64,000 nucleotides of DNA, taken from positions 2,878,001 through 2,942,000 of the forward strand of contig NC_013159.1 of the NCBI RefSeq assembly GCF_000023865.1, written 5' to 3'. This document shows positions 1 to 7,924 of the stretch, one piece after another. A program made the position numbers and the translations under genes. Each line of letters starts with the position of its first letter. Position 1 is the first letter of the stretch. The DNA comes from Saccharomonospora viridis DSM 43017 (GTDB lineage: Bacteria > Actinomycetota > Actinomycetes > Mycobacteriales > Pseudonocardiaceae). Below the pieces are notes generated by a model. That model did no database searches, was not told the DNA's origin, and saw nothing but the letters and a program-made list of their open reading frames with translations.

Positions 1-341
1 GCGGGGGTCATGCTCGCCGCCGCGGCGGCGGCCACCACCCGCAGCCCCAGCAACACGGTGAACGAAGGGGTCGCCGCCGCGGTGAGGTTCGCCCCGGCGA
101 ACACGAGTAACGCGACGACGAACAGCGGCCTACGCGGCAGACGCGCGAAGGCCACCGCGGCGACGGGTGCGGCGACTGCCACGGTGAGGGAGAAAACGGT
201 GACCAGCTGGCCCGCCTGCCCCTCGCTGACGTTCAGGTCGTGGGCGAGTTCGGGGAGGATGCCCGCGATCACGTAGTCGTCGGTGTAGAGGACGAATGTG
301 GCCGAAAGAAGCGTGAACAACCATGCGGGCGCCCGGTGCAC
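1..341 (-). CDS. MFS transporter, N-terminal part (runs off left edge)
   Basis: The complement encodes a hydrophobic protein beginning VHRAPAWLFTLLSATFVLY, with a YVIAGILPELA segment and several membrane helices, typical of DHA1-type (AraJ-like) major facilitator transporters that exchange small organic molecules for protons. The GTG start at 341 is preceded by a GGAGGG ribosome site, and an in-frame stop upstream rules out a longer form. The first about 113 residues are visible; the rest lies outside the window. It follows ech-fcs on the same strand after a 237-bp gap that carries its own tandem palindromes, so it probably has a separate promoter. A role in aromatic-acid uptake or efflux is only inferred from the neighbours. 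Confidence 0.85.
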   Translation of the reverse strand, partial: MHRAPAWLFTLLSATFVLYTDDYVIAGILPELAHDLNVSEGQAGQLVTVFSLTVAVAAPVAAVAFARLPRRPLFVVALLVFAGANLTAAATPSFTVLLGLRVVAAAAAASMTP

Positions 342-483
342 GTCCGTGCCCTCCAGGTGATCGACGGTCGGATGACCGCGAGCGGGGTTCCGACGAAACC
401 GAGGCCCAGTGGGAACTCCGGATCAGCCGGTTCGTCCGACAGCGGCGGCCATGAGGGTGTGCGGTTGAGCGCACCCCAGACTA

Positions 484-517
484 TCACAGGTGTGACAGAC
501 CGGGGTCACAGCTGTGA
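484..517. promoter_or_regulatory. Tandem palindromic operator upstream of the MFS gene
   Basis: Two copies of TCACAGSTGTGA lie at 484-495 (one central mismatch, CAGGTG) and 506-517 (perfect 12-bp palindrome). They are spaced exactly 22 bp, about two helical turns. They sit about 145 bp upstream of the MFS start and downstream of fcs. This arrangement is typical of a dimeric repressor or activator site binding on one DNA face. No regulator gene is adjacent; the binding protein is unknown. Confidence 0.6.
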
Positions 518-578
518 CAGTCCAGGGTGCGCAGCTTGGGACCGCACCGAAATCACGCCGTCGACGGACCTCGACCGA

Positions 579-2090
579 TCACCCGTAGAGTTCGCGGATC
601 CTGCCTTTGAGAAGCTTGCCCGAACCGGTGGTCGGCAGGGAGTCGACGAACTGGAAGTGCCGGGGCACCTTGTACGAGGCCAACCTCTCCCTCAGATAGG
701 CGACGATCTCGTCGACGACCAGTTCGGCCCCCTCGGACGGCACGATCACGGCTTTGCCGACCTCGCCCCATTTCTCGTCGGGGACTCCGATGACCGCACA
801 GACATCGATTCCGCCGTAGCCGTAGAGTTCGTTCTCCACCTCGGCGGGGTAGATGTTCTCCCCACCGGAGATGATCACGTCCTTGATCCGGTCGACGAGG
901 TAGAGATAGCCGTCGTCGTCCACAGTGGCCACATCACCCGAGCGGAACCAGCCGTCCCGCACCGCCCGGGAGGTCTCCTCCGGCTTCCCCCAATAACCCC
1001 GCATCACGTTGGGGCCGCTGACCACGACCTCGCCCCGCTGTCCCGGTTCGACCTCCTCGCCGTTCCCGTCGACGACCCGGACGTCGGTGAAGAACGACGG
1101 CACACCGGCCGAACCGATCTTCGTCTCGGCGTGTTCCCGATCGAGGATGGTGACCCCGGGCGCCGCTTCGGTCATCCCGTAGCCCTGGACGAAGCTCAAC
1201 CCCCGGTCGAGATAGCGTCGAATGGTCTCGGTGGGCACGGGTGCCCCACCACAACTCAGGGTCCGGATGCTCGACAGATCCGCCGAAGGCCACCGGGGAT
1301 GGGCGGCGAGCGCGTTGAACATGGTCGGCACGCCGAACATCCCCGTCACCCGGTCCCGCTCGATCGCCTCCAACACGGCCCCGGGGTCGAACGTCTCCTG
1401 CAGGACGACGGTACCGCCCTTGAGCAGGGTCGGAAGGCAGCTCATGCCCAGCGCGGCGGCATGGAACAGCGGGGCGACCACCAGCGTGACCTCATCGTTG
1501 GTGAGTTCACTTTCGACGAGGACGTTGACGCAGTTCCAGGTGAGATTGCCATGCGTGAGCATGGCCCCCTTGGGCCTGCCGGTGCTGCCCGACGTGTACA
1601 TGATCAGGCAGACGTCGTCGAGCCCGACGGCCTCATGACCTCCGACGGTGGGAGTCGAGTCGAGCAGTTCCTCGTACCCGCGGGCCGAGCCCTCGGCACC
1701 GTCCACCACCACCAACCGCAGGTCGCGTGCCGTGGTGGTCCGGGCGACGGTGTCCCCGTGCTCACCGGTGTAGACGAGCACGCTCGCCCCGGAGTCGGCC
1801 AAGACGTAGTCGATCTCGGCCGCGGTCAGCCGGGCGTTGACCGGCACGAATATCGCGCCGAGCATTCCGGCGGCGAACAAACACTCCAGATACTCCGGCC
1901 GATTCGGCCCCAGATAGGCCACCCGATCACCGAATCGCACTCCGAGACGGCGTAGCCCGTCCGCCACACGGGTGACCCGGTCGTCGAGCTCGGCGTAACT
2001 GAGGCTGCGGTCGCGAAATCGAACGGCGATCTTGCTCGGCGTCATGCGGGCACGACGCGCCGGCCAAGAGCCCAAACCGTGATTGAGCAT
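579..2090 (-). CDS. fcs: Feruloyl-CoA synthetase-type acyl-CoA ligase
   Basis: A 503-residue ANL-superfamily adenylating enzyme. It shows the P-loop YTSGSTGRPKG (about 165-175), the YGMTEA motif, the hinge region RIKDVIISGGENIYPAEVE, and a C-terminal GSGKLLKG carrying the catalytic lysine. The family activates carboxylic acids to acyl-CoA via an acyl-AMP. The preceding gene, 27 bp upstream on the same strand, is a clear hydroxycinnamoyl-CoA hydratase/lyase, so the likely substrates are ferulate and p-coumarate. The specificity is therefore from context; the sequence alone would allow a medium- or long-chain fatty acid ligase. The start is an ATG with a weak ribosome site. Length is normal for the family. 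Confidence 0.8.
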   Translation of the reverse strand: MLNHGLGSWPARRARMTPSKIAVRFRDRSLSYAELDDRVTRVADGLRRLGVRFGDRVAYLGPNRPEYLECLFAAGMLGAIFVPVNARLTAAEIDYVLADSGASVLVYTGEHGDTVARTTTARDLRLVVVDGAEGSARGYEELLDSTPTVGGHEAVGLDDVCLIMYTSGSTGRPKGAMLTHGNLTWNCVNVLVESELTNDEVTLVVAPLFHAAALGMSCLPTLLKGGTVVLQETFDPGAVLEAIERDRVTGMFGVPTMFNALAAHPRWPSADLSSIRTLSCGGAPVPTETIRRYLDRGLSFVQGYGMTEAAPGVTILDREHAETKIGSAGVPSFFTDVRVVDGNGEEVEPGQRGEVVVSGPNVMRGYWGKPEETSRAVRDGWFRSGDVATVDDDGYLYLVDRIKDVIISGGENIYPAEVENELYGYGGIDVCAVIGVPDEKWGEVGKAVIVPSEGAELVVDEIVAYLRERLASYKVPRHFQFVDSLPTTGSGKLLKGRIRELYG

Positions 2091-2117
2091 GCCTGTTCCT
2101 TCCGCCGGAGAACGCGC

Positions 2118-2963
2118 TCACTTGGCCGGATCGAAGGACTCAAGCCCCGGACGGTAGGACTTGTCGTCCAAGAACTGCTTGAGCCCCTTGGCCCGCGAAT
2201 GGTTCCGGTCGAGCAGCTGGGACTGCTCCAGCTTGGCGTAGAGGTAGTCCTCCGCCTGTTCCCACGGCATGTCGCCGCCCACCTTGTAGCCCATCTTGGC
2301 CGCGTGCAGCACGACCCGGTTCGTGGCGGCCAGTTTCAACGCCACCTCACGGGTGCGTTCGCGCAGTCGTTCGGTGGGCAACGCTTCGTTCACCAAGCGC
2401 AGTTGCTCGGCCTTGCGACCGTCGAACCGTTCCCCCGTCATGATGTAGTACAGCGCGTCACGCTGGCTTATCGTCGCGGCGAGCGCACGTGTCACCACAC
2501 CACCCGGGGGGATGCCCCAGTTTATTTCGGACAGTCCGAATTGGGCGTTCTCGTCGGCGAAGGCCAGGTCACACGCCACGAGCGGAGTGAAAGCACCGCC
2601 GAAGCACCAGCCGTTGACCATGGCGATCGTCGGCTTGCTCCACTTGGCCAATCGCTTCCACTGCCACTCCGCGCTCGCCCGCCGCACCCGCAGTTGCAAG
2701 GTGTAGTCGCCGACCTCGTCGACGTCACGGAAGTACTCCTTGAGGTCCATACCGGCGGAGAAGGCCTCACCGACACCGGTGAGCACCAGGACTCGGCAGC
2801 GGTCGTCCCCTTCCAGATGGTCCAGCACGCGGACCATCTCGTCGTTCAACGTCGGGTTCATCGCGTTGCGCTTGTCCGGGCGGTTCAGCGACACCCACGC
2901 GATGCCCTCGTCGAACTCGACGAGAACGGTGTTGCCCCACGGTTCCTCGGCGCTCTGCCCCAT
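2118..2963 (-). CDS. ech: Hydroxycinnamoyl-CoA hydratase/lyase (feruloyl-CoA hydratase/aldolase)
   Basis: A 281-residue crotonase-fold enzyme. Long stretches such as MVNGWCFGGAF, GLSEINWGIPPG and YYIMTGE are near-identical in pattern to Pseudomonas HCHL, which hydrates feruloyl-CoA and cleaves it to vanillin and acetyl-CoA. Glu146 in GLSEINWG corresponds to the known catalytic acid of HCHL. C-terminal EDYLYAKL and KQFLDDKS are also family hallmarks. The ATG start has a strong GGAGG ribosome site. It is the first gene of an ech-fcs operon, so the pair provides the CoA-dependent, non-beta-oxidative route from ferulate to vanillin. A 17-bp inverted repeat immediately upstream of the ribosome site suggests repression in the absence of substrate. 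Confidence 0.92.
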   Translation of the reverse strand: MGQSAEEPWGNTVLVEFDEGIAWVSLNRPDKRNAMNPTLNDEMVRVLDHLEGDDRCRVLVLTGVGEAFSAGMDLKEYFRDVDEVGDYTLQLRVRRASAEWQWKRLAKWSKPTIAMVNGWCFGGAFTPLVACDLAFADENAQFGLSEINWGIPPGGVVTRALAATISQRDALYYIMTGERFDGRKAEQLRLVNEALPTERLRERTREVALKLAATNRVVLHAAKMGYKVGGDMPWEQAEDYLYAKLEQSQLLDRNHSRAKGLKQFLDDKSYRPGLESFDPAK

Positions 2964-2980
2964 CGCGAACCTCCGTTAGT

Positions 2981-2997
2981 TATCAGGGTTACTGATA
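2981..2997. promoter_or_regulatory. Inverted repeat overlapping the ech promoter
   Basis: TATCAG, five spacer bases, then CTGATA forms a perfect 6+5+6 inverted repeat, only 6-10 bp upstream of the ech ribosome site. Its AT-rich arms could also form the -10 region, so a bound repressor would block transcription directly. The size fits MarR or TetR type operators; hydroxycinnamate pathways in other bacteria use MarR-type CoA-thioester-responsive repressors, but no such gene is adjacent here. Confidence 0.5.
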
Positions 2998-3256
2998 TAT
3001 GGGTAGCAAGCCGATGCGCACGGCGTCAACAGTCATCCCACCGCCCGAGTCGATCACGCGAACAACCCACCGCCGAACACGGACGGTCAGTCCCACGTGC
3101 CGTTCTTTACTCGCCCGGCGGAAGACGGACAAACCGCCGACACCCCAAGATGAAGAATCGGAACAAGTCGACGGAAAAGACGAAACAATCGTTTCGGAAA
3201 GAAAGTACACATCGGAAACCCCAGGAAGGCGGAACGAGCTCCGGAGAGGTCGATAA

Positions 3257-4630
3257 TTGGACATCGAAGAGCTGATGAAACGACTGGGAACCAGATCCCA
3301 CGTCGCCACCCACTCAAGTGACAAGCTCGTCCAGGACGTCAAAGAACACATCCGCCAGGTCGACAAGAAACGCGAGAAGGAAAAACCTGACTACTGTCCT
3401 CGCCGCAAGATCGACGTCACCCCGGTCCCCCACTCCGAACACGACGGCGGCATCGACGTTTCACCCTGGGACGTCATGATGCTCCTCAGCCGCGCCACCG
3501 TCCTGTCCTCCCAGGGGGCCTCCCAGGCACTGTCACAGCACTGGAACAGCCTGAAGTACCTCAGCGCCTTCAGGGAGAATCCACACGGCCACCTGGAGCT
3601 GTCCGCGGAGGGAAGAAGCAGGGAATTCTTCCGCAAATCAGTACAAGCCCAGGAACTAGGAACTGCCTTCGGACTCGCGACCGTACTGAACATCGCGCGA
3701 AGACGCCATCCCGGATATCGATTCACCATCGCCCAGGCGGATCTCGCACTCGAAGCGGGCTGGACCCTTCGCGGAGGAAAGTCAGAATATCGACTGGAAA
3801 CCAGGGACAGACCGGACTATTTCCTCGTCGGACTCCACGACAGGAAACCGATGCGATTCATCGCCGTCCGATGCAAGGGGGAACACACCGGCTCCGGCAC
3901 CCGCCTCAACCAGTTCGCCAGGGCCACCGAAGAGGTCTACACCGTCGCGACGGGACCGAAGAACGCACCCGAACCCGCGCCGAGCCTGATGACCGCGACC
4001 GCCCTGGACGGCAAGAGCGGCATCGAAGTGCACATCCTGGACCCGGAGGGTGACGGCGTACTCGTCCACCCCAGCACGGTGGAGCTGAACCGCCCCGTCG
4101 AGCAACAGAACTTCTACGGCGAGATCCCGGTCCCGCAGGACGACGGGAAGACATGTACGCGGCCGGGGTTCCACCTGCCCCCGGAGTACTACCCCTGGTT
4201 CTCCCGTGTGCTCGTCCGGTCGGCCGCCGCCAGCCTCCTGGCCTTCGCCGGTGATCGTTCCTCCGCCAAAGGACTGCTGACCGAACGACAGGGCGCGCGT
4301 ATCGGTGACGACTTCCTCCGACCGGGCGCCAGCGTCCACCGGGACACCGGGATCACACTCGCCGACCTCCGACTCGTCGGAACGGACCACGTCTTCCGGT
4401 TCCACGGAGAACGGGTCGAAGTCTTCTCCGCGCTACCCGAGGAACTGTACGAGACGTTGCGTGACCAGGACCTCGAGAACTGGGAGACGGCACGGATCAC
4501 CGCGCTCCGCCGATGGCGTTCTCAACGAAGACACATCCGGGACGGCTGGAGTGGCCTCATCGTCATGGACGACGACGGCGCCGTACTCGGCATACGGAAG
4601 ATGGGCGAAGGACGCCCCCTCGACGACTGA
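3257..4630 (+). CDS. Hypothetical protein with possible nuclease-like core
   Basis: A 457-residue protein I do not recognise. The TTG start at 3257 is chosen because a GGAGAGG ribosome site lies 7 nt upstream; ATG at 3275 is an alternative. The N-terminus (1-45) is charged and helical. Residues 155-210 have the pattern RPDYFLVG, then a strand ending FIAVRCKGE, which resembles a PD-(D/E)xK nuclease core (Asp187, Lys207), but the acidic residue before the lysine is replaced (RCK). Repetitive basic segments near the C-terminus (RRWRSQRRH) could bind nucleic acid. It stands alone between ech and an XRE gene and ends in a strong hairpin terminator, so it is probably a single-gene transcript. Confidence 0.7.
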   Translation: MDIEELMKRLGTRSHVATHSSDKLVQDVKEHIRQVDKKREKEKPDYCPRRKIDVTPVPHSEHDGGIDVSPWDVMMLLSRATVLSSQGASQALSQHWNSLKYLSAFRENPHGHLELSAEGRSREFFRKSVQAQELGTAFGLATVLNIARRRHPGYRFTIAQADLALEAGWTLRGGKSEYRLETRDRPDYFLVGLHDRKPMRFIAVRCKGEHTGSGTRLNQFARATEEVYTVATGPKNAPEPAPSLMTATALDGKSGIEVHILDPEGDGVLVHPSTVELNRPVEQQNFYGEIPVPQDDGKTCTRPGFHLPPEYYPWFSRVLVRSAAASLLAFAGDRSSAKGLLTERQGARIGDDFLRPGASVHRDTGITLADLRLVGTDHVFRFHGERVEVFSALPEELYETLRDQDLENWETARITALRRWRSQRRHIRDGWSGLIVMDDDGAVLGIRKMGEGRPLDD

Positions 4631-4640
4631 CTACGCTCGC

Positions 4641-4678
4641 CCGAGGCTGTCGCATCGTTCTCGAGGCGACAGCCTCGG
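4641..4678. terminator. Hairpin terminator after the 3257-4630 gene
   Basis: A perfect 13-bp stem, CCGAGGCTGTCGC at 4641-4653 pairing with 4666-4678 around a 12-nt loop, begins 10 nt after the stop codon. There is no T tract, which is usual for actinobacterial terminators. The rest of the 312-bp gap up to 4942 holds the tandem AACAGTT sites and the promoter of the XRE gene. Confidence 0.8.
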
Positions 4679-4843
4679 CGGTCCAGACCTCAGAGGTCCA
4701 GACCCCGGGCATCCGATCTTCGACCACACCACCATCGAAGACCTCGGCGAAGCGTTGCAGAAGGCCGCGCCACGTGACCGAACGGCTCCGCAGGCGATCG
4801 GACGCGGTCACGTACCCCCTTCGGCACGACCTCCAACCATAGT

Positions 4844-4880
4844 GTTAACAGTTGTTACACACCCCGTCAACAGTTGTTAC
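4844..4880. promoter_or_regulatory. Tandem GTYAACAGTTGTTAC sites upstream of the XRE gene
   Basis: Two 15-bp copies differing at one position lie at 4844-4858 and 4866-4880, spaced exactly 22 bp. Each contains a short inverted repeat (TAACA..TGTTA in the first). They are about 63 bp upstream of the XRE start, where an autoregulator would bind or where a promoter -35 element (TTGTTA) could lie. A third copy of the core occurs near 61353, upstream of the exopolyphosphatase gene. Confidence 0.55.
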
Positions 4881-4942
4881 TCATTGACGGAGTCAGTAGA
4901 GTGCCGTGCTGCCTGGCTGCTGAGTGAGCTTCGGAGCCCCAC

Positions 4943-5410
4943 ATGAGTAAAACCCCGACCACTTTCGCCGAGAAGTTGGCGTTTCTCATCGAGACGATGC
5001 ATCCAGCTTCCCGCGGGCCGTACGACGACGGGGAACTCGCACAGGCCTGGGGCGTGTCGCGACAGTACGTGTGGCAGCTGCGAACGGGAAAGCGCGCCGA
5101 ACCCCGACACTCCATCGCCATGAAGATCGTGCGGTTCTTCGGCGTGCCGGAGGACTACTTCGTCGACGACGACACCACCGTCTCCGTGATGCGCCAGATC
5201 CAGGACCTCATCGATGCGCGCGACACCTCACAGGCCGAGAACGATCCACGGGACGACGTCGAACTCCGTCGGCTGGCATTACGGATCCTGGGACTTTCCG
5301 CCGACGAACGCAAAGTCGTCTCCACGGTCGTGGACGAACTCCATTCCTACGAGCAGACCCCACGCCGTCAACGTGTCCGCCGGAAACCGGCCCCACCCGA
5401 CCGGGGATGA
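4943..5410 (+). CDS. XRE-family regulator, EspR-like
   Basis: A 155-residue protein opening TTFAEKLAFLIETMHPASRGPYDD, then a helix-turn-helix (about 27-66, GVSRQYVWQLRTGKR) followed by FFGVPEDYFVDDD. This layout matches mycobacterial EspR, a nucleoid-associated regulator that dimerises through its C-terminal helices; residues 75-135 form the matching helical tail. It probably binds DNA cooperatively at tandem sites, and two such sites stand in its own promoter region. It begins a rightward set with an M78 metallopeptidase 123 bp downstream, a multi-TM protein and a PAP2-like protein, a grouping I know as frequent in actinobacteria but without established function. Confidence 0.85.
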   Translation: MSKTPTTFAEKLAFLIETMHPASRGPYDDGELAQAWGVSRQYVWQLRTGKRAEPRHSIAMKIVRFFGVPEDYFVDDDTTVSVMRQIQDLIDARDTSQAENDPRDDVELRRLALRILGLSADERKVVSTVVDELHSYEQTPRRQRVRRKPAPPDRG

Positions 5411-5533
5411 CCTGGACACATGCGCCAAGATCGCTATGACGGGCTCGGCGCACGGGGCATCCCGTCCCGATGTGCGCGGACGTCTTCGACAATAGCGTGT
5501 CCGGCCAATTCGCCGTCGGGAGGGGGCGACACA

Positions 5534-6070
5534 GTGAACCACGCCGAAGTGCGACACCGCTGCGAATCGCTCGTCGACGACGTACTACGCCAAACCGGCA
5601 TCCCACAGCCCTGGGACATCAACGAGTGGCTGGACTGTCTGGAACGCGCCCGTGGCCGCGGCATCGATCTGTGCGCCCTGACCTGGAAACCCGGCGACGC
5701 CACGGGGGCGTGGCAACCACGCGACGACCACGACGTGATCGCCTACCCCGCGAACACCTCGGGCTACCACCAGAACCACATCATCCTCCACGAGATCGGC
5801 CACATGCTGTTCCAACACTCCAGCCGGTGCACGCTGTCCTATGAGGAAGCGCGCCGTATCGCGCCGGACCTCGACGCCAACGCGTTCGCGCACCTGCTCG
5901 ACCACCGTGACGGCACCGTCGAGGAGTACGAGGCCGAGCAGTTCGCGCACATCCTGCACGCGCGGGTCACCGCGCAATCGGTGCCCCCTCCCCGGAACTA
6001 CCGGCCCCCGCAGGACGGCACCACCGCTTCCCTGGTCGCCCGGTTGACAGCCACCTTCGGCGAGCCGTGA
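5534..6070 (+). CDS. ImmA/IrrE-type (M78-like) zinc metallopeptidase
   Basis: A 178-residue protein with HEIGHMLFQH at about 86-95, the HExxH zinc motif of M78/ImmA-like peptidases. In that family the enzyme cleaves or otherwise inactivates a cognate XRE repressor; the XRE gene immediately upstream is the natural partner. The GTG start at 5534 is chosen over longer options because GGGAGGGGG lies 7 nt upstream. A downstream acidic EEYEAEQFAH segment likely supplies the third zinc ligand. The stop overlaps the next gene (TGATG), so the two are translationally coupled. Cleavage of the upstream regulator is inference. Confidence 0.82.
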   Translation: MNHAEVRHRCESLVDDVLRQTGIPQPWDINEWLDCLERARGRGIDLCALTWKPGDATGAWQPRDDHDVIAYPANTSGYHQNHIILHEIGHMLFQHSSRCTLSYEEARRIAPDLDANAFAHLLDHRDGTVEEYEAEQFAHILHARVTAQSVPPPRNYRPPQDGTTASLVARLTATFGEP

Positions 6071-7197
6071 TGGGGAGCATCGTGAACCTGGTCGCGGGTT
6101 TCGCGGCCATCGTGGGTGGTTCGGCGCGGTTGGTGTGGCCGCGCCGACGTCCGTCCCCGGCGACGCGATACATGTGCGGCGGGGTGATCGCCGCGGGCCT
6201 CTCGGCCGCGCTGTCGGCACCGGCCGTGCTGGCCGCCGCCGCCCACGTCGAACCGCATCCGAACGTGACTCGGCTGCTGGTCAACTGCATCGGCATGGTC
6301 GCCGCCTGGTGCGCCCACAGCCTGCTCATCCACCTGGTGGTCGACGACGCCGCGCGGGCTCGCGCGGCGGTGCGGCTTCAAGCGGTGGTGCTGCTCGTGG
6401 TGATCACGGCCATGGCAGCGCTTTTCCTGTCGGCCGAGATGACGTATCGCCCCGACTTCCTCGACGCGTTCGCCGACGTGCCCGAGGTGTACGGGTATCT
6501 GCTGCTGTTCAGCGGTTACGTCGGGTGGAGCATGGTGCGGTTCGTCCAGCTCATGGGTCGATATGCCGGTCTCACCGACCGTCGATGGCTCCAGGTCGGG
6601 ATGCGCACCATGCAGATCGGCGCGGGCTTGGGGGTGGCCTGGGCGGTGCACAAGGTCGTCGCGTCGACGGCCGTGTTCCTCGTCGGCTCGTCCTACCCCG
6701 GTTCGGCTTTTCTGGCGTCAGCGCTCCCGGCCACCTGCGTCACCTTGATCGCCGTCGGGATCTGCATCCCGGTGGGAGCGCCCGCGGTGGCCGACTTGCT
6801 GCTTCGCGCGAAACGCCACCGGCAGTACCGGAGCCTGGCGACCCTGTGGACGACGCTGTCCCCGGTGATCACCCAAGTCCGACCCGTCCCCGCGACGGGT
6901 CGGACCATCCACGAGAAGTTGAGCGCGCGCGTCGTCGACATCCTCGACGCACTGCTGATACTGGCCCCGTACCGGGACGGTGTGAACAGCGACCATACGG
7001 ACGCGGAGCAGGAGGCCGCGTCGATCACCACCGCCCTGACCCGATGGACGGCCGGCTCCGACCCGGTGCTGGACACGGTTCCCGAACCGGCATGCACCAT
7101 GGACGATCTCGACGGGGAGGTCGCGTGGCTGCGTCGCATCGCCCGCGCGATGCGACGGCGACCCATGCCGGCATCGGACAGCACCGCTACGAATTGA
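6070..7197 (+). CDS. MAB_1171c-family multi-pass membrane protein
   Basis: A 375-residue protein with about seven hydrophobic segments in the first 240 residues and a soluble helical C-terminus (about 245-375). The pattern fits the actinobacterial MAB_1171c family of putative transporters or membrane sensors, which commonly follows XRE/M78 gene pairs. The ATG overlaps the stop of the peptidase gene; a GTG one codon upstream (6067) is possible. The cytoplasmic C-terminal tail contains LxxLxxxxxxVRPV and helical repeats and may contact the upstream peptidase or regulator, which is speculative. The next gene begins 11 nt downstream, consistent with one transcript. Confidence 0.75.
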   Translation: MGSIVNLVAGFAAIVGGSARLVWPRRRPSPATRYMCGGVIAAGLSAALSAPAVLAAAAHVEPHPNVTRLLVNCIGMVAAWCAHSLLIHLVVDDAARARAAVRLQAVVLLVVITAMAALFLSAEMTYRPDFLDAFADVPEVYGYLLLFSGYVGWSMVRFVQLMGRYAGLTDRRWLQVGMRTMQIGAGLGVAWAVHKVVASTAVFLVGSSYPGSAFLASALPATCVTLIAVGICIPVGAPAVADLLLRAKRHRQYRSLATLWTTLSPVITQVRPVPATGRTIHEKLSARVVDILDALLILAPYRDGVNSDHTDAEQEAASITTALTRWTAGSDPVLDTVPEPACTMDDLDGEVAWLRRIARAMRRRPMPASDSTATN

Positions 7198-7208
7198 CGG
7201 GAAAAGAC

Positions 7209-7817
7209 GTGAGCGTTCGAACGGATGCCACGCCCACCACCGAGACGTTGTGGGCGAAGGTGCTGAGTGAGGTATTCGCCCCCTGGGTGATCGTGATCGT
7301 GTTGTCGGGCACGGTCGCGTGGGAGGCGACGCATGCGCTGCCCGCCGCGGCCGCGTGGGGTCTGCTGGTCGCTTTGACCAGCAGTGTCATCCCCATGGGG
7401 GTGATCGTGTGGGGCGCTCGGCGGGGACGTTGGGACGGGCACCACGTACGGAACCGCGAGGGCAGGTTGGTGCCGCTGTCGACACTGATCGCATTGAGCG
7501 GACTCGGGCTCGCGTTGCTTCTGGTGTTGGACGCCCCGTGGCTGGTGGTGGCGCTGGACATCGCCATGTTGGTGTGCCTGGTGGTGACGAGCGCGATCAC
7601 GATCTGGTGGAAGGTGTCGATGCACGCCGCCGTCGCCGCCGGCGCGGTCGCGATCCTGGCGGTGACGTACACGCCGTGGCTGTGGTCGTTGCTGCTCGTG
7701 GCGGGGGCGGTGGGATGGTCCCGAGTGCGCTTGCAGGACCACACCACCGCGCAGGTGGTGGTGGGATCGGTGCTCGGACTCGTCGGTGGTGGCGGGGTCT
7801 TCGCGTTCGTGTGGTGA
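7209..7817 (+). CDS. PAP2-like membrane protein with altered catalytic motifs
   Basis: A 202-residue protein with about six membrane helices. SRVRLQDHTTAQ at 171-182 matches motif 3 of type 2 phosphatidic acid phosphatases (SRx5Hx3D) with Ser, Arg and His kept but the final Asp replaced by Gln182. WKVSMHAA around 134-141 corresponds to the PSGH motif with only Ser and His retained. The region GARRGRWDGHHVRNREGR replaces the usual KxxxxxxRP. It therefore looks like a diverged phosphatase or a lipid-binding relative. GTG at 7209 follows a GGGAAAAG ribosome site 11 nt after the previous stop. The open frame continues upstream but overlaps the previous gene without membrane pattern, so the short form is chosen. 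Confidence 0.72.
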   Translation: MSVRTDATPTTETLWAKVLSEVFAPWVIVIVLSGTVAWEATHALPAAAAWGLLVALTSSVIPMGVIVWGARRGRWDGHHVRNREGRLVPLSTLIALSGLGLALLLVLDAPWLVVALDIAMLVCLVVTSAITIWWKVSMHAAVAAGAVAILAVTYTPWLWSLLLVAGAVGWSRVRLQDHTTAQVVVGSVLGLVGGGGVFAFVW

Positions 7818-7924
7818 GCGCGATCGTGTCCCGGTGCACTCACGGGGACCACCGATGAGAAGACCGCCTGCCGTACCGCGTCCGTCCACAACGGTGTGAA
7901 TCGTGCCGATGCCGGGATCGGCGG

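Noticed and set aside
240-1955. 571-codon open frame opposite fcs
   Set aside because: It is the antisense shadow of the acyl-CoA ligase; the complement has all ligase motifs, while this frame has none and no ribosome site.
6135-7208. Long upstream extension of the PAP2-like frame
   Set aside because: It overlaps the MAB_1171c-family gene in another frame and lacks membrane or domain pattern; only the part from 7209 is protein-like.
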